In this document: positions 8,099 through 16,723 of the stretch, one piece after another
How the letters are laid out: each line of letters starts with the position of its first letter
Position numbering within the stretch: position 1 is the stretch's first letter
NCBI GenBank assembly: GCA_037443205.1
Contig: JBBIOU010000036.1
Coordinates: 1 to 25,092, forward strand
Direction of reading: 5' to 3'
DNA length: 25,092 nt
From: JBBIOU01 sp037443205
GTDB taxonomy: Bacteria > Bacteroidota > Bacteroidia > Flavobacteriales_D > UBA2798
Program-made: the position numbers and the translations under genes
Notes under the pieces: generated by a model
What the model was told of the DNA's origin: nothing
The model's database searches: none
What the model saw: only the letters and a program-made list of their open reading frames with translations

Positions 8099-9508
8099 TT
8101 AAAATTGTGCTTTCAGCCCCATTTGCTGTCCTAATTCAATCATAAGGTTGTAGGCCTCGTTATAATTATTGGGTATTTTACCATCCAGAATAGACTCTCT
8201 GATAGCTGTTTTAATTAAGCCTACTTCGGGTCCGGGTTTTAAATTAAATGTTTTCATTATTTGTTCACCGGTAATAGGCGGCTGCCAGTTTTTAATACGG
8301 TCTTTTTCTTCTACTTCTTTTAATTTTTGACGTACCTTTTTAAAGTTGTGTATATATTTTTTAACTTTTTCCGGATTTTTAGAAGTAATATCAGCTTCAC
8401 AAAGCAACATCAAATCATCGGTATCTTCACCGGCATCAAAGAGTAATCTTCTGATGGCTGAGTCGGTAACTTCATCTTTGGCTAATACAATGGGGCGCAA
8501 ATGTAATTTTACTAATTTTTGAACATATTTCATTTTGGCGTCAAGTGGTAATCGCAGGTTTTTAAATATTTTAGGAACCATGCGTGCGCCTTTGTCTTCG
8601 TGGCCGTGAAATGTCCATCCATGGTTAGGCTCGAAGCGTTTGGTAAGTGGTTTGGCAATATCGTGTAAAATTGCAGCCCATCTAAGCCAAAGCGATTGTG
8701 TATTTGCTGATAGGTTATCTAATACCTGAAGGGTATGATAAAAATTATCTTTATGTGTTTTGCCCTCTATGGTTTCTACTCCGTGTAAAGCTGCCATTTC
8801 GGGAAATATAAGAGGCAACAGCCCGGTCTGAAACAATAATTTAAAACCCTGCGAGGGTATTGGCGACAAAATAATTTTATTCAATTCATCGCTTATGCGT
8901 TCTTTAGAAACAATTTCTATGCGTTTATTATTTCGTTTGATTGCATCCAGCGAGCTTTGTTCAATGCTGAAATTAAGTTGTGTGGCAAACCTTATGGCAC
9001 GCATCATGCGCAAAGGGTCGTCAGAGTAAGTGATATCAGGATTTAGCGGAGTGCGAATAATTTTATTTTGCAAATCAAGCTGTCCGTTAAAGGGATCGAG
9101 TAATTGGCCAAAATTAATTTTATTAAGCGAAATTGCCATTGCATTGATCGTAAAATCTCTTCTGTTTTGGTCGTCTTGCAGTGTACCATCTTCTACAATA
9201 GGTTTACGGGAATTGTTGCGATACGATTCTTTGCGGGCGCCTACAAATTCTATTTCATAGTCTTGATAAACAATTTGTGCCGTACCAAAATTTCTGAACA
9301 CATTAACTTTTCCGGCAATATTTAATTTTTGAGCAACCTTTTTTGCTAATTCTATTCCGCTGCCGATGGCTACTATATCAATATCTTTAGATGCTCTGTT
9401 CAGCAATAAATCCCTCACCCATCCGCCAACCACGTAGGCTTCTATACCCATACTATCAGCACACTCTGATACTGCTTTAAAAACCGGGTGTTTTAACTTA
9501 TCTTTCAA
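8099..9508 (-). CDS. cca: CCA-adding tRNA nucleotidyltransferase with HD domain
   Basis: This 469-residue enzyme adds or repairs the 3' CCA end of tRNAs using CTP and ATP. The nucleotidyltransferase core shows YVVGGWVRD (25-33) and the metal-binding pair D42 and D44 in KDIDIVAIG. It also has RRDFTINAMA and the neck motif DPLRMMRAIRFATQLNF. A C-terminal HD phosphohydrolase domain follows (AAILHDIAKP). Closely related poly(A) polymerases share the core, but the HD domain and length favour a CCA enzyme. The start is a TTG at 9506-9508: no in-frame ATG lies just upstream, and starting at Met20 would delete the usual first helix. It probably heads the operon that runs through the two-component genes. 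Confidence 0.93.
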   Translation of the reverse strand: MKDKLKHPVFKAVSECADSMGIEAYVVGGWVRDLLLNRASKDIDIVAIGSGIELAKKVAQKLNIAGKVNVFRNFGTAQIVYQDYEIEFVGARKESYRNNSRKPIVEDGTLQDDQNRRDFTINAMAISLNKINFGQLLDPFNGQLDLQNKIIRTPLNPDITYSDDPLRMMRAIRFATQLNFSIEQSSLDAIKRNNKRIEIVSKERISDELNKIILSPIPSQGFKLLFQTGLLPLIFPEMAALHGVETIEGKTHKDNFYHTLQVLDNLSANTQSLWLRWAAILHDIAKPLTKRFEPNHGWTFHGHEDKGARMVPKIFKNLRLPLDAKMKYVQKLVKLHLRPIVLAKDEVTDSAIRRLLFDAGEDTDDLMLLCEADITSKNPEKVKKYIHNFKKVRQKLKEVEEKDRIKNWQPPITGEQIMKTFNLKPGPEVGLIKTAIRESILDGKIPNNYNEAYNLMIELGQQMGLKAQF

Positions 9509-9535
9509 AACAACGAATTTATTTATTCAAAAAAA

Positions 9536-9543
9536 CAAAGATA
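9536..9543 (-). promoter_or_regulatory. Bacteroidota -7 element upstream of cca
   Basis: On the minus strand the sequence is TATCTTTG, an exact match to TAnnTTTG, ending 27 bases before the TTG start of cca. No convincing TTG -33 element is at the right distance. The position fits a short leader. Confidence 0.38.
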
Positions 9544-9665
9544 CTTTATTAGTTTGTTATTGTATTTGCGAAATAATCATTTTGTTGGCAAAGAATATTA
9601 AAATGTGTATTACAATGGTTATAAATTACTTAAATGATTAATGAAACACTATTTTGCAATGATAT

Positions 9666-9695
9666 ATGATAAATATGTTTGTTTCATATTATCAT
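9666..9695 (-). other. AT-rich inverted repeat at the end of the 25-residue-repeat gene
   Basis: ATGATAAATATG (9666-9677) and CATATTATCAT (9685-9695) pair over 11 bases with one bulged base and a 7-base loop. The right arm reaches into the stop codon of the gene ending at 9695. It could slow or end leftward transcription from corA, but it has no GC-rich stem and no T tract. Confidence 0.35.
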
Positions 9696-10117
9696 CAGTC
9701 AAAACTTATATAATGCGGATCGTTGTTTCTGTCTTCAATATCATCTTTCACAAATTGTATTTTTTTGGCGATATAGGCAAAATCTCTGTAATTGTTATCC
9801 ATCAGCCATTGAAAAGCATCTTCATCTCCGTCACCTGCCAATGCCATTTTCTCGAGTATTGAATAATTATATCGTTGTAGCCATTCCATAGCCGACTTAT
9901 TTCTTTCTACCGCGCATATCAATGCCATAAGATGCGGATATCCGTTATCCATCAACCATTTACGTGCATCATTATCTAATTTTAAAGCATATACAAATAT
10001 GCCGAGTTCGGTGTATCCGTTTTTTATCAACCATTCGGTAATTTGTTTGTTACCTCCAATGGCTTCGGCCCATGCAAGCATAACTTTTGCCGGATATTCA
10101 AGTTTTTTTACATCCAT
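9695..10117 (-). CDS. Protein of four exact 25-residue repeats, unknown function
   Basis: I do not recognise this 140-residue protein. It has no signal peptide or membrane segment. Trp29, Trp54, Trp79 and Trp104 are spaced exactly 25 residues apart, each followed by Leu. Tyr35, 60, 85 and 110 share the period, as do Ala19, 44, 69 and 94 and Leu38, 63 and 88 with Phe113. The unit reads roughly A-x-x-W-L-x-x-N-x-Y-x-x-L-x(5)-A-x(6). This suggests a small helical solenoid with two short helices per unit, comparable in scale to ankyrin or Sel1 repeats but with another consensus. The ATG at 10115-10117 lies within the end of corA (10-base overlap), so the two are probably co-translated. A role linked to CorA or a protein-binding role is only inference. 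Confidence 0.8.
   Translation of the reverse strand: MDVKKLEYPAKVMLAWAEAIGGNKQITEWLIKNGYTELGIFVYALKLDNDARKWLMDNGYPHLMALICAVERNKSAMEWLQRYNYSILEKMALAGDGDEDAFQWLMDNNYRDFAYIAKKIQFVKDDIEDRNNDPHYISFD
9752..10051 (-). repeat. Four 75-base coding repeats (25 residues each)
   Basis: Residues 23-47, 48-72, 73-97 and 98-122 of the small protein align without gaps. Each has Trp-Leu at unit positions 7-8 and Tyr at position 13. The DNA has diverged but the protein period is exact. Confidence 0.75.
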
Positions 10118-11154
10118 TTTTTACGCTTTAAATAAATAATCATACCTAATGCAACAACAATCATTATCGCCCATATATAATAATATCCGTACGTCCAATG
10201 AAGTTCGGGCATATTATCGAAATTCATTCCATATACGCCCACTATAAAAGTAAGCGGTATAAATATGGTTGATATAACCGTTAGTACTTTCATATCGCTG
10301 TTTAATCGGTTACTGAGAGTTGACAGATACACTTCCATAACCGAAGAAAGAGTTTCGCGCAATAAATCTATGTTATCACAAATATGTAATGTATGGTCGT
10401 ATGCATCCTTAAGATAAATGGTAGTTTTTTTATGTATCAAGGACGATGTACCTTTTTGCAAATTTCCGATTGCATCGCGCAAAGGCAATACCGATTTACG
10501 CACATACAACAAGTCATTTTTCAGATTTTGTATTTTTTCTAGTGTTTTTTTGTCGGGATTATTCATTACCTCTATCTCCAGTTTATCTATCAAATCTTCT
10601 ATTTCTTCTATAATCAAAAAATAATTATCTACTACTATGTCTAATAGCAAATAGGCTAAATAATCCGATTTATTTTTTCTTACTCTGCCTTTAGCATTTC
10701 TGATTCTTTCGCGTATAGGATCAAAAACATCCATTTCGGTTTCCTGAAAAGATATAACCCATGAAGGTCCCAGCACAATACTAACTTGTTCGCTGATAAT
10801 TTCTTTTTCTTTATCATTAAACATCAACATACGAAAGGTGAAATGCAAATAATCGTCATAATCAATAATTTTAGGCCTTTGGTCAATGCTTAAAATATCT
10901 TCGAGCAATAAGGCATGAAGGTTAAAACACTCTCCCACATTTTTCACCGTATCTACATCCAAACCATTCATATTTATCCAGCTAACCATATCGGTATTTA
11001 AACAATTACAAAGTTCAGAGATGTTTGCCGGGCAATATTCGTAAAAAGTATTTTCATTAAAATCTAAAACGGTTATATCTGTTTTATGTACTTGCTTAGT
11101 ACCGGTATAAACTAAAGTGCCGGGAGGCAATCCTATTTTCTTTTTTCGTTCCAA
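10108..11154 (-). CDS. corA: CorA-type magnesium/cobalt transporter
   Basis: This 348-residue inner-membrane divalent-cation channel has a large N-terminal cytoplasmic domain (IGLPPGTLVYTG, then SIVLGPSWVISFQE) and a long helical stalk. Two C-terminal membrane helices are separated by the family signature YGMNFDNMPE (Gly309-Met310-Asn311). A basic tail, LKRKKWM, ends the protein. Length and layout are those of ordinary CorA proteins. The start is TTG at 11152-11154: an in-frame TAA lies three codons upstream, and the next Met is far inside the conserved N-terminal domain. The downstream repeat protein overlaps its end by 10 bases. Confidence 0.94.
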   Translation of the reverse strand: MERKKKIGLPPGTLVYTGTKQVHKTDITVLDFNENTFYEYCPANISELCNCLNTDMVSWINMNGLDVDTVKNVGECFNLHALLLEDILSIDQRPKIIDYDDYLHFTFRMLMFNDKEKEIISEQVSIVLGPSWVISFQETEMDVFDPIRERIRNAKGRVRKNKSDYLAYLLLDIVVDNYFLIIEEIEDLIDKLEIEVMNNPDKKTLEKIQNLKNDLLYVRKSVLPLRDAIGNLQKGTSSLIHKKTTIYLKDAYDHTLHICDNIDLLRETLSSVMEVYLSTLSNRLNSDMKVLTVISTIFIPLTFIVGVYGMNFDNMPELHWTYGYYYIWAIMIVVALGMIIYLKRKKWM

Positions 11155-11460
11155 AAAAGTTTAAAATATTTTAGTTCAAATATACTTTATTTAGTGCAGA
11201 TAGTAATTTAACACCCTAAAAGTATAAAGACTTTTTTCTCAGCAAACTATGTGCTTTAAATTTTATAAGCCTATACATTAACCCCAATACCTTCCATATA
11301 CATACGCACATGCATCATCCTAAGAAATATTAGGTGACTGATGATAATTTTGGGATAAAAACAACAATCCGCTTTACAATAAACAAAAAGCCTGAACATA
11401 AACCAATAAAATATTCGAAAATTAAATCCTATCTTAGTCGAAAATAAATTACGAGCAATA
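11155..11460. other. Divergent intergenic region corA / propeller-amidohydrolase
   Basis: These 306 bases are very AT-rich and I find no convincing gene in them. They should hold the promoters of both neighbours. On the plus strand TATCTTAG at 11430-11437, one mismatch from TAnnTTTG, lies 23 bases before the ATG at 11461, with no clear -33 partner. I see no terminator, riboswitch or repeat. Confidence 0.5.
11177..11184 (-). promoter_or_regulatory. Bacteroidota -7 element upstream of corA
   Basis: On the minus strand the sequence reads TATATTTG, an exact TAnnTTTG match, ending 22 bases before the TTG start of corA. There is no clear -33 TTG. Spacing to the start resembles that seen at cca. 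Confidence 0.38.
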
Positions 11461-14400
11461 ATGAAATTAAAGTTATTCTTAGGTACATACCTTTTTTTTA
11501 ATTTAAGCATCCATGCACAAAATAAAGATGTAAATAAATGGGATGTAAATACACCATCAATTCCTAATAAAACTATTGAATTTACAGTAGATGAAGGCAC
11601 CTGGATGAATGTAGATGTGAGTCCGGACGGTAAGACCATTGTATTTGACTTATTAGGCGACATATACACCCTACCGGTAAATGGCGGTGAGGCAAAACTA
11701 CTGAAAGGAGGACATGCCTGGGAAGTACAACCACGTTTTAGTCCGGATGGCTCAAAAATTTTATTCACCAGCGATGCAGGCGGAGGAGACAATATTTGGG
11801 TAATGGATAAAAACGGGGAAAATGCCAAACAAATTACCAACGAAAATTTTCGGTTGTTGAACAATGCCGTGTGGATGCCGGATGGCAACTACATTGTTGC
11901 CCGCAAGCATTTTACGGGTACTCGTTCGTTGGGCGCTGGCGAAATGTGGATGTATCATATTTCGGGTGGTGAAGGCGTGCAACTTACCAAACGAAAAAAC
12001 GATCAGCAAGATGTAAACGAACCGCATGTTTCACCCGATGGAAAACACCTCTATTACAGCGAAGACATGTATCCGGGAGGATATTTTCAATACAATAAGG
12101 ACCCGAACAAACAGATTTATGTAATTAAAAGATACCATTTTGAAACCGGTGAAAATGAAATTTTTATTTCCGGTTCGGGTGGTGCCATGCGTCCGCAAGT
12201 TAGCCGAGACGGAAAATACTTAGCATACATAAGAAGAATACGAGAAAACACTTGCCTGATGATTCGAGATTTAGAAAATGGAGAAGAATGGATGGCATAC
12301 GACCAGTTAAGTAAAGACCAACAGGAAGCATGGGCTATATTTGGAGTTTACACCGGATATAACTGGCTGCCAGATAATAAAAACATTATTATCTGGAGTG
12401 GCGGGAAAATCAGAAAAATAAACGTATTTACAACCAAAGGCGCCCCGGCAGGAGTTGCTGCCCAAAATGATGTAATTATTCCTTTTTTGGCAAACTGCAA
12501 ACACAGCATTGTAGAAGCCTTGCGCTTTAAACAAAATGTTGCTCCCGAAAAATTTAATGCTAAAGTAATTCGCCACGCTGTTACATCGCCAAACGAAAAA
12601 TTTATTGTGTTTAATGCCGCAGGATACTTATGGAGAAAAGATTTACCTAACGGCAAACCTACCCGACTTACCACACAACAAAACGACCATGAATTTGAAC
12701 CATTTTTCTCGCCCAATGGCGAAGAACTACTCTATGTTACCTGGAATGATGAAAATGCAGGCGCTGTATGTAAATACAATTTTAAAACAAGACAAACAAT
12801 TAAACTCACAAAAAAAAGAGCTATCTACAGGCTTCCGCGTTATAACAATAAAGGTGATAAAATAGTATTTATGGTAGAAGAAGGAAACGAAGACCAGGGG
12901 TTTGGATTTGAAATACCGGAAGGTATTTATATTACCGATAAAGCATTTACCGAAACAAAAAGAATTTTAAAAAACGGTACTAATGCTATGTTTAGTGCCG
13001 ATGATAAAAGAATATTCTATTTAGCCTCAGGATTTCCGAATGTACAATTTAAAAGTGTTGACCTAAATGGTGAAAACGAATTATTACACTTTACCTCCCG
13101 TTATGCAAATGACTTTGTACCATCGCCCGATAACCAATGGGTAGCATTCAGAGAATTGCATAATGTTTATGTAGCAGCTTTTCCTCCCTCAGGCAGCAGC
13201 ATAGAACTACATGCAAAAACCAATGCTGTACCTGTTGCTAAATTAAGTAAAGATGCAGGAATAAATATGCATTGGTGTAACTCAGCAAAAAAAATATGCT
13301 GGACTTTAGGCGATGAATATTATACACAAGATTTAAATGAAGTGTTTACATTTTTAAATGCAAATAAAACTCCCCACAACCCGGCAGAACCTAATTCAAT
13401 AAAAATAGAATTAGAACTGGATTTTGATATTCCTCAATCGCTTATGGCATTTACAGGAGCTACCATTATTACCATGAAAGGAGATGAAATAATTGAAAAC
13501 GGAACTATCATAATTAAAAACAATCGCATTGAAGCCATCGGCAAAGCTGCAGAAATAAATATCCCTGCTAACGCCATGATTATAGATGCCAAAGGAAAAA
13601 CCATCATGCCCGGTTTGGTTGATGTACACGCACATGTAAGGCATTTCAGATACGGTTTAACCACCCAAAAACACTGGCCTTACTATGCTAATCTGGCCTA
13701 TGGTGTAACTACTACACACGACCCCTCTACAAACACCGAAACTGTTTTTGCATTGGCCGAATTGGTAAAAAGCGGAGCAATGGTAGGCCCCCGAATATTT
13801 TCTACAGGCACAATTTTATACGGTGCCGATGGTGATTTTAAAACGGTAATTAATAATTTGGATGATGCACGCTCTGCCATTAAACGAACTATGGCCTTTG
13901 GCGCCTTCTCTGTAAAAAGTTACAACCAACCCCGCAGAGACCAACGTCAGCAAATTATACAAGCGGCCTACGAAAATAAATGCATGGTTGTACCCGAAGG
14001 TGGTTCTACGTTTTATCATAATATGACCATGATATTAGATGGACATACCGGTATTGAACATAATATACCCGTTGCACCGGCTTATAACGATGTTATAAAC
14101 CTCTGGAAAAACAGCCAAACCGGCTACACTCCTACTTTAATTGTTTGCTATGGAGCCGTAAGCGGAGAAAATTACTGGTACCAGAAAACCAATGTTTGGG
14201 AAAAAACCAGACTACTCAATTTTACCCCTCGTGTAATTATTGACTCGCGCTCCAGACACCGTACCATGATACCAGACAGCGAATATAAAAACGGACATAT
14301 ACTGGTATCAAAAACCTGTAAAAAACTTGCCGATGAAGGTGTAAAAGTAAACATGGGTGCTCACGGGCAATTACAGGGCTTGGGTGCGCACTGGGAAATA

Positions 14401-14757
14401 TGGATGCTTACACAAGGAGGCATGAGCAACCACGATGCACTAAAAGCCGCTACAATTAATGGTGCACATTATATTGGTATAGACCATGAGATTGGTTCGC
14501 TCGAAAAAGGTAAGTTAGCCGACTTGATAGTACTAGAAAAAAATCCGTTGGATAACATTTATAATACTGAAAGTATTATTTATACCATGGTAAATGGTCG
14601 TTTATACGATGCTGAAAATATGGATGAGCTTACTGCAAAAGCAAAAAAATACAGGGAAAAATTTTACTGGGAATTACCTAACTACCAACACAACTTTAAA
14701 TTAAATACAGAAACAAATACCTTTGAAAGACCTAAATGTGTATGCGGAAAACATTAA
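11461..14757 (+). CDS. Exported TolB-like propeller fused to amidohydrolase
   Basis: This is a 1,098-residue protein. A signal peptide ends in SIHAQ (residue 20). Residues about 45-640 form a TolB/WD40-like beta-propeller with repeated SPDG blades (VSPDGKTIVF, FSPDGSKILF, VSPDGKHLYY, VSRDGKYLAY). Residues about 655-1070 are an amidohydrolase barrel. It has GKTIMPGLVDVHAHVRH with metal ligands His723 and His725, Lys819 (a candidate carboxylated lysine) and His862 and His867 as later ligand candidates. The closing motif is GSLEKGKLADLIVLEKNP. Where most relatives have the catalytic Asp in G-T-D, this one has GAHGQ (His968). I recall the same motif in related propeller-amidohydrolase fusions. 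It probably hydrolyses a peptide-like or cyclic amide substrate in the periplasm, but the substrate is not readable. The gene stands alone between divergent corA and a convergent ABC gene. Confidence 0.92.
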   Translation: MKLKLFLGTYLFFNLSIHAQNKDVNKWDVNTPSIPNKTIEFTVDEGTWMNVDVSPDGKTIVFDLLGDIYTLPVNGGEAKLLKGGHAWEVQPRFSPDGSKILFTSDAGGGDNIWVMDKNGENAKQITNENFRLLNNAVWMPDGNYIVARKHFTGTRSLGAGEMWMYHISGGEGVQLTKRKNDQQDVNEPHVSPDGKHLYYSEDMYPGGYFQYNKDPNKQIYVIKRYHFETGENEIFISGSGGAMRPQVSRDGKYLAYIRRIRENTCLMIRDLENGEEWMAYDQLSKDQQEAWAIFGVYTGYNWLPDNKNIIIWSGGKIRKINVFTTKGAPAGVAAQNDVIIPFLANCKHSIVEALRFKQNVAPEKFNAKVIRHAVTSPNEKFIVFNAAGYLWRKDLPNGKPTRLTTQQNDHEFEPFFSPNGEELLYVTWNDENAGAVCKYNFKTRQTIKLTKKRAIYRLPRYNNKGDKIVFMVEEGNEDQGFGFEIPEGIYITDKAFTETKRILKNGTNAMFSADDKRIFYLASGFPNVQFKSVDLNGENELLHFTSRYANDFVPSPDNQWVAFRELHNVYVAAFPPSGSSIELHAKTNAVPVAKLSKDAGINMHWCNSAKKICWTLGDEYYTQDLNEVFTFLNANKTPHNPAEPNSIKIELELDFDIPQSLMAFTGATIITMKGDEIIENGTIIIKNNRIEAIGKAAEINIPANAMIIDAKGKTIMPGLVDVHAHVRHFRYGLTTQKHWPYYANLAYGVTTTHDPSTNTETVFALAELVKSGAMVGPRIFSTGTILYGADGDFKTVINNLDDARSAIKRTMAFGAFSVKSYNQPRRDQRQQIIQAAYENKCMVVPEGGSTFYHNMTMILDGHTGIEHNIPVAPAYNDVINLWKNSQTGYTPTLIVCYGAVSGENYWYQKTNVWEKTRLLNFTPRVIIDSRSRHRTMIPDSEYKNGHILVSKTCKKLADEGVKVNMGAHGQLQGLGAHWEIWMLTQGGMSNHDALKAATINGAHYIGIDHEIGSLEKGKLADLIVLEKNPLDNIYNTESIIYTMVNGRLYDAENMDELTAKAKKYREKFYWELPNYQHNFKLNTETNTFERPKCVCGKH

Positions 14758-14817
14758 CCAAGTTTGTTATTCCTTTCGCATGTCTTGCTAATAACTTTTG
14801 AGGGTATTTTTCAGACA

Positions 14818-15528
14818 TTAAACATTTGCAATGCCAAACATGCCGTAAATTATCTGCTTGCTATCTGCTGATGGATACATCTGTAAAAGTTTCCTGTTGT
14901 GTATTACCCAAAACTCATCTGCATATTTTACGGCAATATCCACATCGTGTGTTGAAACAATAAATATTTTATTTGTGTTATCCGACAGTCGGGTAATAAG
15001 ATTAAATAATTCATTTTTATTAACTAAATCTAAAAATGCCGTAGGCTCATCCAATATAATCAAACGGGTATCTTGCACCAATGCCCGTGCAATAAGTACT
15101 TTTTGTTTTTCTCCGTCACTCAGTTTATTATAACTTTTATGTATCAGGTTATCGAGTTTCATTAATTTAATAATAAAATCTATGTATGCATAATCTGTTT
15201 TTTTTAGTTTGCCCCAGGCACCTGCATGATGATACCTGCCAAAACTTATAAATGAATAAACATCTGTTTGCAATAAAGCATCGTTAAACTGAAATACAGC
15301 AGCAATATGCAAATGGTTATTTGTATAATTTTTAATACATATTTGTTCTATTCTTATATTTCCTTTAAGTGGTTTTTGAAGGCCGGCCAAGGTTTTTAAA
15401 AGAGTAGATTTACCGCTTCCGTTTCTTCCGAGTAAGGCAATTATTTTGCTTTTGCCGGATTGGATATGAGCATCTTCTATCAATACCACATCACCATAAC
15501 CAATATGTAAATTTTCTAATTCAATCAT
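14818..15528 (-). CDS. FecE/BtuD-type ABC transporter ATPase
   Basis: This is a 236-residue ATP-binding subunit. Walker A is GRNGSGKST (34-42), the signature is LSDGEKQKVLIARAL (variant of LSGGQ), Walker B is LIILDEPTAFLDL, and the His switch is VSTHD. The closest class is the iron-siderophore, haem and cobalamin importers. Its ATG lies within the last codons of the permease gene (4-base overlap), so the two form one translation-coupled unit. No periplasmic binding protein or TonB-dependent receptor gene is next to them. The gene converges with the amidohydrolase, leaving 60 bases in which I see no strong terminator. Confidence 0.93.
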   Translation of the reverse strand: MIELENLHIGYGDVVLIEDAHIQSGKSKIIALLGRNGSGKSTLLKTLAGLQKPLKGNIRIEQICIKNYTNNHLHIAAVFQFNDALLQTDVYSFISFGRYHHAGAWGKLKKTDYAYIDFIIKLMKLDNLIHKSYNKLSDGEKQKVLIARALVQDTRLIILDEPTAFLDLVNKNELFNLITRLSDNTNKIFIVSTHDVDIAVKYADEFWVIHNRKLLQMYPSADSKQIIYGMFGIANV

Positions 15529-16568
15529 TTTTTTCTAAATAATAACCAAAGTACAACACTGGCTCCTATGATAGAGGTTACAGCATTTAAAGGTAAAGTT
15601 ATACCGGCCAGCATACTGCGGCTAATGGTTGAGCACAACAACGCCAATAATATACCGGTTGCTGCTACTGCCGGTATAAAAATGATGTGTTTATCGGTTT
15701 TTACCATTAATCGGGTTAGGTGCGGAACTGCCATCCCTAAAAAAGCTACCGGCCCGCAATATGCTGTTATCAATGCCGTAAAACAACCACTTATCAGCAA
15801 CATCGCATAGGTAATTTGCTGCATATTTATACCCATGGTTTTGGCAAACTCTTCGCCCTGGTTATATAAATCTATTTTTTTTATCATGCTTAAAACAATT
15901 GTAAATAAAATCATACAAAACATTATCAAATACAATGATGAATGTAAAGTATGACCGCTAAAAGAACCCATTCCCCAGTTTACAAAACGCTGAATTTGTT
16001 CGGCATTACTAAATTGTAATATAATGCTCTCTACCGAAGATACCAGATAAGATAACATTAAACCGGCTATGAGTAAAATTGTATAATTATGAAGTATTCT
16101 TACCAACAATAGCAACAAAAACAACACTGTTAATGCTCCGGTTATAGCGGCAATATAAATGATGCTGCTGCTTAAAAAATCGGCTTGTTTAATAAAATTT
16201 GCAGAGCCTGCAACAGTCATAACAACAAGCACCATAAGCGATGCTCCCGAAGAAACACCCAATACCGATGGACCGGCCAAGGGGTTTCTGAAATATATTT
16301 GCATGAGCAGACCGCTAAGTGATAAACCCATTCCTGCCGCAACAGCAATAATTGCCTGCGGTAAACGGGTATCTCTAATGATTATTTTCCATACTTCCGG
16401 TGTAATTTCATCCCCGGTTATTACTCTAAGGATCTTACTAAATGGTATATCTATGCTCCCAACCGAAATATCAAGTATAAAAAATACAGGGGTAAGCATC
16501 CATAAAATTATGGTAATTAAACGATATTGCTTTTGTTTAGATTGATAAGCCTCTGAGAAAACTTTCAT
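15525..16568 (-). CDS. FecCD-family ABC permease
   Basis: This is a 347-residue inner-membrane permease with about nine or ten hydrophobic helices. The family motif RNPLAGPSVLGVSSGASLMV is present, as is PVAFLGMAVPHLTRLM near the ATPase-coupling loop. FecCD/BtuC proteins form homodimers and move ferric siderophores, haem or cobalamin into the cytoplasm. The sequence alone does not tell which. The start is the ATG at 16566-16568. An inverted-repeat cluster lies 27-65 bases upstream and could be an operator. Confidence 0.93.
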   Translation of the reverse strand: MKVFSEAYQSKQKQYRLITIILWMLTPVFFILDISVGSIDIPFSKILRVITGDEITPEVWKIIIRDTRLPQAIIAVAAGMGLSLSGLLMQIYFRNPLAGPSVLGVSSGASLMVLVVMTVAGSANFIKQADFLSSSIIYIAAITGALTVLFLLLLLVRILHNYTILLIAGLMLSYLVSSVESIILQFSNAEQIQRFVNWGMGSFSGHTLHSSLYLIMFCMILFTIVLSMIKKIDLYNQGEEFAKTMGINMQQITYAMLLISGCFTALITAYCGPVAFLGMAVPHLTRLMVKTDKHIIFIPAVAATGILLALLCSTISRSMLAGITLPLNAVTSIIGASVVLWLLFRKK

Positions 16569-16594
16569 TGGTTTTCAAAGTAACTAAAATAAAC

Positions 16595-16633
16595 CCAAAT
16601 TCAGCATTAGAAATTTGGATTTATTTCAAATTT
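16595..16633. promoter_or_regulatory. Cluster of inverted CAAATT motifs, possible operator
   Basis: CCAAATT and AATTTGG form a 7-base inverted repeat with a 10-base spacer. AAATTTG (16611-16617) and CAAATTT (16627-16633) form a second perfect one with a 9-base spacer. Centres are 15-17 bases apart. The cluster lies 27-65 bases before the permease start. It does not resemble the classical Fur box. Confidence 0.35.
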
Positions 16634-16648
16634 TCCGCCAGGGGCGGA
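16634..16648. other. GC-rich hairpin in intergenic block
   Basis: TCCGCC, an AGG loop and GGCGGA form a perfect 6-base-pair hairpin. Similar GCC-rich palindromes are common in interspersed bacterial intergenic repeats, so it may be part of a dispersed element. No T tract follows. Confidence 0.5.
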
Positions 16649-16699
16649 CTGAGTGTATTGAGTGTCGTGTGGGATTTGGGTTATCCGCTCTCAGGCGAG

Positions 16700-16723
16700 C
16701 ATTACGCATGCTAATGTGTAATG
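16700..16723 (+). other. 10-base-pair hairpin in intergenic block
   Basis: CATTACGCAT, a GCTA loop and ATGTGTAATG pair over ten positions. The single non-Watson-Crick position is G-U when read as plus-strand RNA and C-A when read as minus-strand RNA, so a plus-strand transcript is favoured. It lacks a T tract, so it does not look like a terminator. Confidence 0.45.

Noticed and set aside
11271..11888. Open frame of 205 codons on the minus strand across the start of the propeller-amidohydrolase gene
   Set aside because: It lies mostly antisense to a clear coding sequence with a signal peptide, has no recognisable domain, and starts inside that gene.
12307..12716. Two antisense open frames inside the propeller domain
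   Set aside because: Both are shadows of the real plus-strand gene. Their translations show no coherent domain or start signal.
14758..14817. Possible bidirectional terminator between the convergent amidohydrolase and ABC genes
   Set aside because: Only an imperfect AATAAC/GTTATT pairing with a long loop is present, with no GC-rich stem.
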